In this document: positions 1-5,408 of the stretch, piece after piece | How positions within the stretch are numbered: position 1 is the stretch's first letter | How the letters are laid out: each line of letters begins with the position of its first letter | Origin: Pyrinomonadaceae bacterium | GTDB lineage: Bacteria; Acidobacteriota; Blastocatellia; Pyrinomonadales; Pyrinomonadaceae | Assembly: GCA_014379075.1 (NCBI GenBank) | Contig: JACMMN010000453.1 | Location: 1 to 10,877 of the forward strand | DNA: 10,877 nucleotides | Reading direction: 5' to 3' | The notes under the pieces: generated by a model | Seen by the model: the letters and a program-made list of their open reading frames with translations, nothing else | The model's database searches: none | What the model was told of the DNA's origin: nothing | Made by a program: the position numbers and the translations under genes

Positions 1-4
1 AAAT

Positions 5-706
5 ATGAAAATTCTCATTGTCGAAGACGAACAGCACCTGGCCGACGGCCTCCGGTTTAACCTCGAAGCCGAAGGTTACGAAGCGGAAATAGCGCACGAT
101 GGCGAAACGGCGCTCAAAGCCAGCGAAAATTCCGATTTCGACGCCATCGTGTTGGACATCATGTTGCCCGGAATCGACGGTTTCGAAGTAGCTTCAAGGC
201 TGCGTGCAAAGCAAAATTACACACCCATTCTAATGCTCACCGCACGCGGCCGGCCCGAAGACGTGCTCAAAGGCTTCGAAGCCGGGACCGACGATTATCT
301 GCCGAAACCATTCGATCTCGAAATTTTCATGGCCCGCCTCAACGGCCTACTCCGCCGCCGTGAATGGATGCGCAAGGAAACAAAGGGCGCCCGCATCGAC
401 GACATTTACACCGTCAAAGGCAAAACGATAGATTTCGCCAATCTCGAGCTCCGCAGCAGCGGCGAAACCGTCCACCTGACGCTGATGGAGATAAAACTCC
501 TCCGCTACCTGATCGAAAACGAAAACGTCACCGTCTCCCGCAAAACGATCCTCGAAGAAGTCTGGGACCTCCAGGAAGACACCGACACGCGGGCCATCGA
601 CAACTTCATCGTGCGCCTGCGAAAGTATCTGGAAGACGAACCGAACAACCCGCAAATCCTCCGAACCGTCCGCGGAATTGGTTACAAATTCGTCAGCGGA
701 AAATGA
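5..706 (+). CDS. OmpR/PhoB-family response regulator
   Basis: This is a two-component DNA-binding response regulator that acts in the cytoplasm after phosphorylation by a sensor kinase. Residues 1-118 form a receiver domain: acidic pocket E7/D8 in VEDE, phospho-acceptor D51 in VLDIMLPG, switch T79, and K101 in the LPKPF motif. Residues about 134-230 form a winged-helix effector domain ending in the typical TVRGIGYKF. The length of 233 aa is normal for the family. The ATG at position 5 gives the classic MKILIVEDE start, but its ribosome binding site lies outside the window. No histidine kinase follows, so the partner is probably upstream or elsewhere. The target genes cannot be read from the sequence. 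The family call is firm and the specific pathway is unknown. Confidence 0.96.
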   Translation: MKILIVEDEQHLADGLRFNLEAEGYEAEIAHDGETALKASENSDFDAIVLDIMLPGIDGFEVASRLRAKQNYTPILMLTARGRPEDVLKGFEAGTDDYLPKPFDLEIFMARLNGLLRRREWMRKETKGARIDDIYTVKGKTIDFANLELRSSGETVHLTLMEIKLLRYLIENENVTVSRKTILEEVWDLQEDTDTRAIDNFIVRLRKYLEDEPNNPQILRTVRGIGYKFVSGK

Positions 707-1074
707 CTAATCGCCGCAATTTGGAATTGAAATGTACATCCTTCTTACTTGTTGTATCAGTTTTATTTTATAAGTTCCCAGATTTGCAATGCACCAACCG
801 CAAATTCACTCAGGTTTCGTTTCGGAAATACGTGTTTTATTAAGGAATCACTACTCACAACGCACAATATTCGCGTATTATCAAGGATTAATCGTGATAA
901 CTCCACCGATCTAGCTATATTATTACGATTGATTCCGCATAATCGTAAGTTCGGCATTTTCTCTGTTCTCGGAGGTGACGTTATGAATAAATAAGTGATG
1001 GAGAAACTATTATTAACAGGCCAAGAGTTGAAATTGTTTTATCAAATGCGATTAATCGGGATTCTACTTAAAAC
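707..1074. other. AT-rich intergenic stretch, no convincing gene
   Basis: This stretch is much more AT-rich than the coding regions on its left. I see no protein family in any frame. The 81-codon plus frame ending at 994 reads as random sequence. One spot is notable: a strong Shine-Dalgarno sequence, GGAGGTG at 971-977, precedes a three-codon ORF (MNK stop, 983-994). A 28-codon ORF from ATG 998 to the stop at 1082-1084 follows at once. These could be a leader, a remnant or chance. Base composition suggests acquired or decayed DNA. Confidence 0.5.
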
Positions 1075-1102
1075 TTGTCATTGAACAGAAAATGAGTAGA
1101 AT
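1075..1102 (+). promoter_or_regulatory. Probable sigma70-type promoter for the 131-aa gene
   Basis: A -35 like TTGTCA at 1075-1080 is separated by 16 bp from a -10 like TAGAAT at 1097-1102. Transcription would start near 1109 and give a leader of about 30 nt. The leader contains the Shine-Dalgarno sequence AGAGGTG, which ends about 8 nt before ATG 1140. The match is by eye to the general bacterial consensus. Confidence 0.5.
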
Positions 1103-1139
1103 AAACAGATCCAACAATAAGCAAAAGAGGTGAAATATC

Positions 1140-1535
1140 ATGAGCATTCTAATGTCATTAGCAAGGCGCAACCAAGAGCCTGAGCCGTCTAATATCACAT
1201 ATTTTTATGATAACTGTTATCTAGCCCAACTTGGGCTAAGCGAACAATCATTAAATAATGGCACATTCGGAATTGGTCTAATAATGCAAAGAATAGTAGA
1301 CGAAAAAAAAATGAGTTTCGTCAAAATTGTTGATCCGGTCATTACTCACAGATTGCAAAGAGCATTTTACCAAAAGACGAAGTTCAGAAAAATGACTTTA
1401 CTAATTCAAGAAGGCGTGACGGGATATAATTTCAAATTTGAAGATGTCAGAGTTACGAATTTGAATCAAAAATTTGAGTCGGGTATTGTTACGGATATTG
1501 TTTCGATTGAGGTTGCTTACGCTGAATCGCGCTAA
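1140..1535 (+). CDS. 131-aa protein, possible Hcp-like (T6SS tube) fold
   Basis: The gene is real by its context: a good promoter, the Shine-Dalgarno sequence AGAGGTG before ATG 1140, and a terminator 40 nt after its stop. The middle and C-terminal halves resemble Hcp, the hexameric tube protein of type VI secretion. FVKIVDPVITHRLQRAF followed by KMTLLIQ mirrors the Hcp pattern of a strand, a helix with aromatic and alanine positions, then a strand. FKFEDVRVTNLN followed by IVSIEVAYA mirrors the last Hcp strands. The usual Hcp start (a short strand, then glycine-rich loops) is not obvious; the N-terminus is MSILMSLARRNQEPEP. Length fits somewhat short Hcp proteins. No other type VI gene is in the window, so it would be an orphan Hcp or a related single-barrel effector carrier. 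The gene is AT-rich compared with its neighbours, suggesting transfer. The coding call is good; the family call is tentative. Confidence 0.6.
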   Translation: MSILMSLARRNQEPEPSNITYFYDNCYLAQLGLSEQSLNNGTFGIGLIMQRIVDEKKMSFVKIVDPVITHRLQRAFYQKTKFRKMTLLIQEGVTGYNFKFEDVRVTNLNQKFESGIVTDIVSIEVAYAESR

Positions 1536-1575
1536 TGAAAACGGAAAATAAAATATAAGAAATTATTCTCCTTGA

Positions 1576-1610
1576 ACAAAAGCGATTGACTTTCGCTTTG
1601 TTTTTCTTAT
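1576..1610 (+). terminator. Rho-independent terminator after the 131-aa gene
   Basis: The stem AAAGCGA (1579-1585) pairs with TCGCTTT (1593-1599) around a 7-nt loop. It is extended by a C-G pair with one bulged A, and is followed by GTTTTTCTTATTTTT. It closes the single-gene unit starting at the 1075 promoter. Confidence 0.75.
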
Positions 1611-1624
1611 TTTTCTCCTAATAA

Positions 1625-1756
1625 TATTTTAGCTCGCTTGACGACATTGAACTTGAGGCCTTATACGCCGAGTTGGCCAACGAAGACCGCGAACTTGCCG
1701 AAGTTGGTTTAGCCGAATACACTGCCAATCTCGAACGTGAGGACACGACTCGGTGA
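1625..1756 (+). pseudogene. C-terminal remnant of an antitoxin paired with MazF
   Basis: The frame is open for 43 codons after a stop at 1622-1624 and has no start codon of its own. It reads acidic, helical sequence such as LEALYAELANEDRELAEVG and ends LEREDTTR stop at 1754-1756. The stop overlaps the GTG start of a MazF-like reading frame at 1753, the stop/start overlap common in antitoxin-toxin operons. I infer the tail of a MazE-like or CopG-like antitoxin whose DNA-binding head is lost. The family is not certain because the conserved N-terminus is missing. Confidence 0.55.
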
Positions 1757-1815
1757 CTTTCAATCGAGGCGAAATCTGGCTCGCTGACGTGCTTAGTATC
1801 TGGCTTCAGAAATGA
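1753..1815 (+). pseudogene. Truncated MazF/PemK toxin, N-terminal fragment
   Basis: GTG at 1753 starts VTFNRGEIWLADV, which matches the conserved N-terminal strand of MazF/PemK endoribonucleases (the RGEIWxADL pattern). After about 13 residues the similarity stops and the frame runs through LSIWLQK to a TGA at 1813-1815. A complete toxin would be about 110 aa, so it is not functional. Identity breaks near 1790-1797, where a DUF433-like fragment begins in another frame. This places a deletion junction inside the former toxin gene. Confidence 0.65.
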
Positions 1816-1907
1816 CGGAAGAAGAAATTCTTGATGATTTCCCGGATTTAACGCAGGAAGATTTGGACGCCTGCATCGCGTATGCCGCCGACCTAGGACG
1901 ACGGTAA
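1797..1907 (+). pseudogene. DUF433 antitoxin, C-terminal fragment
   Basis: From 1797 the frame reads YLASEMTEEEILDDFPDL and then TQEDLDACIAYAADLGRR, ending at TAA 1905-1907. This is the characteristic second half of DUF433 antitoxins, with the E-I-L-x-D-F/Y-P-x-L-T-x-E-D-x-x-A-x-x-Y-A pattern. The first half is absent and an in-frame TAG (1794-1796) lies just before the similarity. ATG 1812 could start a 31-aa peptide, but it would be only half the domain. The usual DUF433 partner, a DUF5615 PIN-like toxin, does not follow. It is a remnant fused by deletion to the MazF fragment. Confidence 0.65.
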
Positions 1908-1944
1908 CTGACTATCACCACATAAATTACTTTTAAGCCACAGT

Positions 1945-3420
1945 CTATTCCGAATAGCTTTTCCTCGCGATCACTTTTAGATTTTCCCGCCAGTTTTCGT
2001 GCAGTTCGAATCGCCATATTTCGATTTCCTTTGAAAGCATTTTTGCGAAAAGCTCGTAGTCGCGGTGAAAGCTTAGTGCGGGTGCGACGGTATAAACGAG
2101 CGCCGGTTTGTCGAGAATTTCGAGATCGCCGAATGCTTTTGCTTTTTTAAGTTCGCCGCGTCGGCGCTGCAATTCGATCTTTCGCCAGTAATCGGCGGCC
2201 TGGAAAAGCATTTCGCGGTCGGGCGAGGTTTTTAGCTCGATGATGACGAGACGGCCGTCTTTGCGGAGTGCGAGCAGGTCGATCTTGTCGGCGGATGTGC
2301 GGAATTGGTTGTAGATCGGCGACAGAATGAGATTGGCATCGAGCAGCTTTATATTGCGTCGAAGGATCGATTCGAGCCACGATTCGGGCGAAAGCCGATA
2401 AAGCTCGTGCCGTTTGTCGGATGGTTTCGGCCGACGATAATTTTGCAAATTCTCGATCAGATCAACCAGTTCGCCGAAGGATTCTTCGGCCAGCGTCTTG
2501 CGGTTTCGCTCGATCCCAAACCACGCCTTTTCAATTCCCAACATTCTGCGGACGCGGGCAAACGGCAAACCGAGAAACCGCAGCGTCTCGCCTTGTTTAG
2601 AGAAGACAATGTCGATCTCTTCCGGAGCAGCTTCAATAATCCGTTTAGCGGTTACGCTTGTTTTTACCGTTTGGGGCAGTACGAGTTTTTTATACGTTCC
2701 TCGCCAAAGATCGGAAAGCCCCAACGATTTCAGCTCGCGGATATTGGGTGCTTTTCGCGAGATCTCTAGGATCTTTATCTGGCCTTTTATCGGTTCGCCT
2801 AAGAGACCGTGAAGTTTTTGCAGATTTCTGGCCTGCCGCTTTTCACCGACGATCCAAATTTCACTTATAGGCTTTTTCGTCCTCATCTGGAGTTTCCGAA
2901 GCCAGAGGATCGCTGATGTGAGAAGCGTTTCGGGTGTTGCGATCTCTGATACATCCGACAAAATTGCGGTCTGTGCACCGCTTTTCGCTTCGACGATTAT
3001 CTGGGCAAATCGGCCGTTTTCGGCATTCAGCGAAACACGAATAAGTTTCAGATGCGGGAAAGTTTCGGTGATTGCCCGGGACGTTTCATTTGCTTTCTGC
3101 AGGCGGGCGAGTTCGACGGTCAGGCTCAGTTCGTTCGCCGAAACTCGCGGAACCAGGCGAATTTCTTCCTTTTCTCGGCCAAAATTTGTGGCCAAAACTA
3201 GAGTGATCTTATCGCCCGCGGCCGTAAAATCTTCGATCCGTCGTGTCTCGAAACCTTCGTCGCCAAGAAAACCGAAAAGCACTTTGTGCTCATCGTCAGT
3301 TATCTCGATCTCAGTCTTTTGAAGCGGAAAAGTCCTGCCGTTTTCACGGATCAAAAGCCATTCAAAATGAGCGTCGATCATCTCGGGCAATTCCACGGCG
3401 ATCCTCTCGCGGCTTACCAT
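1945..3420 (-). CDS. Protein with C-terminal PD-(D/E)XK nuclease-like domain
   Basis: This 491-aa cytoplasmic protein has no signal peptide. Residues about 345-415 show a PD-(D/E)XK nuclease core: E350 in PESWLESIL, D381 in DKIDLLAL, then E395 and K397 in LVIIELKTSP, and Q407/Y411 in FQAADYW. All expected catalytic positions are present. This spacing and the QxxxY helix recall RecB-, NucS- and DUF91-like nucleases. The first 340 residues are alternating strands and helices with no motif I recognise. They include a possible first nuclease-like segment near IIVEAKSGAQTAIL (141-154), where an ExK triad could be vestigial. The ATG overlaps the stop of the upstream hydrolase gene by 7 nt (3414-3420), so the two are probably co-transcribed and translationally coupled. 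No clear Shine-Dalgarno sequence is visible. Role (repair or defence) is unknown. Confidence 0.85.
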   Translation of the reverse strand: MVSRERIAVELPEMIDAHFEWLLIRENGRTFPLQKTEIEITDDEHKVLFGFLGDEGFETRRIEDFTAAGDKITLVLATNFGREKEEIRLVPRVSANELSLTVELARLQKANETSRAITETFPHLKLIRVSLNAENGRFAQIIVEAKSGAQTAILSDVSEIATPETLLTSAILWLRKLQMRTKKPISEIWIVGEKRQARNLQKLHGLLGEPIKGQIKILEISRKAPNIRELKSLGLSDLWRGTYKKLVLPQTVKTSVTAKRIIEAAPEEIDIVFSKQGETLRFLGLPFARVRRMLGIEKAWFGIERNRKTLAEESFGELVDLIENLQNYRRPKPSDKRHELYRLSPESWLESILRRNIKLLDANLILSPIYNQFRTSADKIDLLALRKDGRLVIIELKTSPDREMLFQAADYWRKIELQRRRGELKKAKAFGDLEILDKPALVYTVAPALSFHRDYELFAKMLSKEIEIWRFELHENWRENLKVIARKSYSE

Positions 3421-4190
3421 TTATAGTTTTCCGTGAAAAATTTCATCATCGATTCGCTCCAATCCGAATAACCTTTTTCTGAAGGATGAATGCCGTCGGC
3501 GAAGAAGCCTTCGAGCACAATGTTTCGCGGTTGATGATAATAGAAAACGCGGTCCATTTTGCTTGTTAGGTCCTTAATGTTTGCGTCGTGAAGTTTGGAA
3601 AGTTCCCAGAGGAGAAATTTTATCGGGTGAGGGATCGCGGTGGAGAGCTTTATCATCGGGCAATTAGAGAGGAAAAACACCGCATTTGGATTTTTTTTCC
3701 GCAATATTCCCAAAAGCTCGGTCATGTCACGCCGCCATTTTCGCGGACTGCTGAGCCGCATCACATCGTTTCCGCCCAGACCGACGAGAATATGATCGTA
3801 GGTCTCATCCGGAATCAGGGGCACGAGTTCGTCGATAGTTCGTCGCGCGGTAACGCCGTTTTTTCCGATCACAGTCCAATTTACTGTTTTGCCGATCTGC
3901 AAACTTAAACGTTTGGCAAATTGTCCGGCGAGCGCAAATTCATGGGTTCTCGCGCCCAAACCGGCGACCGTAGATTCGCCTATCACGAGCAGATTGACGC
4001 CTACGCCGCCGCCGTCACCGATCGTCCCGCTTTTTTCACCGGCGGCCCCCGGAAGCACGCCGACCCTTCGCCGCGTCAACTGACCCTGCACATACAAAAA
4101 CGGTGAAAACGGCAGCACCAGAACTCCGCTTATCAGATAGATCGTCTGCCAAATTAATAAATTTATCGCCATCTTGTTCAAGCGGATCAA
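3414..4190 (-). CDS. SGNH/GDSL-family hydrolase, membrane-anchored
   Basis: This is a probable esterase, lipase or deacylase acting outside the cytoplasmic membrane. A hydrophobic N-terminal segment (about residues 8-33) serves as signal anchor. Block I is GES with S73 as nucleophile (GES instead of GDS). Block II lies around G109-G112, block III is GGND with N141, and block V is DGIHPS with catalytic D232 and H235. The set of catalytic residues is complete. The start is uncertain: TTG at 4188-4190 gives a positively charged MIRLNK n-region, while ATG at 4170-4172 gives 252 aa. Neither has a clear Shine-Dalgarno sequence. The gene leads the minus-strand pair with the nuclease-like gene and diverges from the lipoprotein gene with only 23 bp between. 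The substrate cannot be told. Confidence 0.88.
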   Translation of the reverse strand: MIRLNKMAINLLIWQTIYLISGVLVLPFSPFLYVQGQLTRRRVGVLPGAAGEKSGTIGDGGGVGVNLLVIGESTVAGLGARTHEFALAGQFAKRLSLQIGKTVNWTVIGKNGVTARRTIDELVPLIPDETYDHILVGLGGNDVMRLSSPRKWRRDMTELLGILRKKNPNAVFFLSNCPMIKLSTAIPHPIKFLLWELSKLHDANIKDLTSKMDRVFYYHQPRNIVLEGFFADGIHPSEKGYSDWSESMMKFFTENYKW

Positions 4191-4213
4191 TATGTTAAAA
4201 TTTCAATACTCGA

Positions 4214-4897
4214 ATGTTTTTGTCAAATGCCGCTAAATCTCTTCTCGCTTGTCTTTTACTTTTGATCTTTTCTGCGGGCTGCCGCTTCTGGCAGGATAAT
4301 CGAAACACAAGTGTACCACTCGTTTCGGACACAAAAGAAGAGTTGCCCTATTCGACGAAAGAGCCTGAAATTTTCCAGTGTGAGATCGTGATAACGGCCG
4401 GCGAAACGGTTCGCACGACCTTTATTGCAAAAAAAGGCGACAAACGCCGCACGGATTACGATTTTGGCGGGGATCGCCAGCGTTCGCTATTACAGACGGA
4501 TAATGATTACGTTATCTCTTACGGGAAAAAAATTTATGCGGAAATTGCGCAGCGACAGGATTCGGTTGCCTCCGAAGGGCCGTGGGACGAACTGACTTCA
4601 CGATTATTGAATGAAAGGAACCGCACCGAGATCGAAGAGATCGGCACGGACGGCGATCTAATGGTTTACCGGTCAAAAATCACTGAAAGCAGTTTGAGCG
4701 AGATCGTAATATACATCGACCGGGCGACCGGAATTCCCGTGAAACAGGAATTTTTCACCGTCGACGGAGAACGGAAAGCCCTGCAATACACGGTAGAATT
4801 CAAGAACGTTTTGTTGGACGTCGAAGACAGTTCGTTCGAGATACCTAAAAACCTGCGAAGGGTTTCCGCGAGTGAATTTTACAATGCGGTACGATGA
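4214..4897 (+). CDS. Lipoprotein, LolA-like fold candidate
   Basis: The 227-aa protein begins with a charged n-region (AAK), a hydrophobic stretch LLACLLLLIF and the lipobox SAGC, so C23 should be lipidated. The mature part is rich in strands: TTFIAKKGDKRRTDYDF, SLLQTDNDYVISYGKK and IVIYIDRATGIPVKQEF, with a final VEDSSFEIPKNL. This succession of 'modified text, read-out, tool-like dye' strands resembles LolA/LolB-type or DUF4412-like half-barrels that bind lipids, but no diagnostic motif proves it. It is followed 9 bp later by the thioesterase gene, so the two are likely one operon. The start ATG 4214 is chosen because it gives a normal signal peptide; no Shine-Dalgarno sequence is evident. 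Confidence 0.82.
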   Translation: MFLSNAAKSLLACLLLLIFSAGCRFWQDNRNTSVPLVSDTKEELPYSTKEPEIFQCEIVITAGETVRTTFIAKKGDKRRTDYDFGGDRQRSLLQTDNDYVISYGKKIYAEIAQRQDSVASEGPWDELTSRLLNERNRTEIEEIGTDGDLMVYRSKITESSLSEIVIYIDRATGIPVKQEFFTVDGERKALQYTVEFKNVLLDVEDSSFEIPKNLRRVSASEFYNAVR

Positions 4898-4906
4898 TAA
4901 TTTACA

Positions 4907-5320
4907 ATGAGTGAGATCACAGAGCAGCAAAAACAGCGGGCAGCCGATTCGCTTCACAACCTGCCATTTGCAAAAATGATCGGCATGGAATTGGTCGATA
5001 TGCGCACGGACGAAGCGGTTATCAAAATCGAAATGCGCGATGAACTTCGGCAGCCGGCCGGGGTGCTTCACGGCGGCGTTACCGCCACGCTGATCGACAC
5101 GGCAATGGCCTTTGCCGTCATCACGCGTCTCGCCGAGGGCGAACGAGCTTCGACGATTGACATGACCGTTCATTACCTGCGGCCGCATACCGAAGGCACG
5201 TTCACCTGCACTGCAAAGATCGTCAGGGCTGGAAAACGCATATTTACCGTGTCCGCCGATGTCGAAAACGAACAAGGAAAATTGATCGCAACGGCGTTAT
5301 CGACATATACAAAGGTCTAG
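4907..5320 (+). CDS. PaaI-like hotdog-fold acyl-CoA thioesterase
   Basis: This 137-aa protein has the 4HBT/PaaI hotdog signature: GVLHGGVTATLIDTAMAFA, with H55-G56-G57 and the acidic D64 at the start of the central helix. The TIDMTVHYLRP strand (residues 83-93) and a final strand ending LIATALSTYTKV follow. The family hydrolyses acyl- or aryl-CoA thioesters in the cytoplasm, usually as a tetramer; the substrate here is unknown. The length is typical. The gene starts 9 bp after the lipoprotein stop and is probably in the same transcript. An 88-bp palindromic spacer separates it from the ABC gene. No lesion is visible. Confidence 0.93.
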   Translation: MSEITEQQKQRAADSLHNLPFAKMIGMELVDMRTDEAVIKIEMRDELRQPAGVLHGGVTATLIDTAMAFAVITRLAEGERASTIDMTVHYLRPHTEGTFTCTAKIVRAGKRIFTVSADVENEQGKLIATALSTYTKV

Positions 5321-5321
5321 G

Positions 5322-5392
5322 GAGTTGCAGGAGGTTACAGATAGTTGCAGTTTCTTGTCTTTTAACTCTGCAACTTCCCGCAACTCTGTAAC
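5322..5392. repeat. Nested GTTGCAG/GTTACAG inverted repeats between two genes
   Basis: The spacer is built from short units. AGTTGCAG occurs at 5323-5330 and 5343-5350 and GTTACAG at 5334-5340. Their complements follow as CTGCAACT at 5368-5375, GCAACTC at 5380-5386 and CTGTAAC at 5386-5392. They can fold into a large imperfect hairpin around a T-rich loop. It could be an intergenic REP-like element, a transcript stabiliser or an attenuating structure before the exporter gene. There is no clear U-tract on the plus side. Confidence 0.7.
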
Positions 5393-5408
5393 TATGTAAA
5401 CTACACCA

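Noticed and set aside
364..994. Plus frames of 159 and 81 codons over and after the response regulator
   Set aside because: The first is an arginine/proline-rich shadow of the regulator; the second is random AT-rich sequence without family similarity.
707..1139. Riboswitch or structured RNA leader
   Set aside because: Only short, weak pairings such as AATCGT/ACGATT were seen; no known riboswitch pattern could be recognised.
2305..2812. Plus-strand open frames of 104-154 codons
   Set aside because: They are opposite the 491-aa nuclease-like gene, which has clear motifs; the plus frames show none.
4673..5275. Minus-strand 200-codon frame
   Set aside because: It is antisense to the lipoprotein and the thioesterase genes and has no recognisable pattern.
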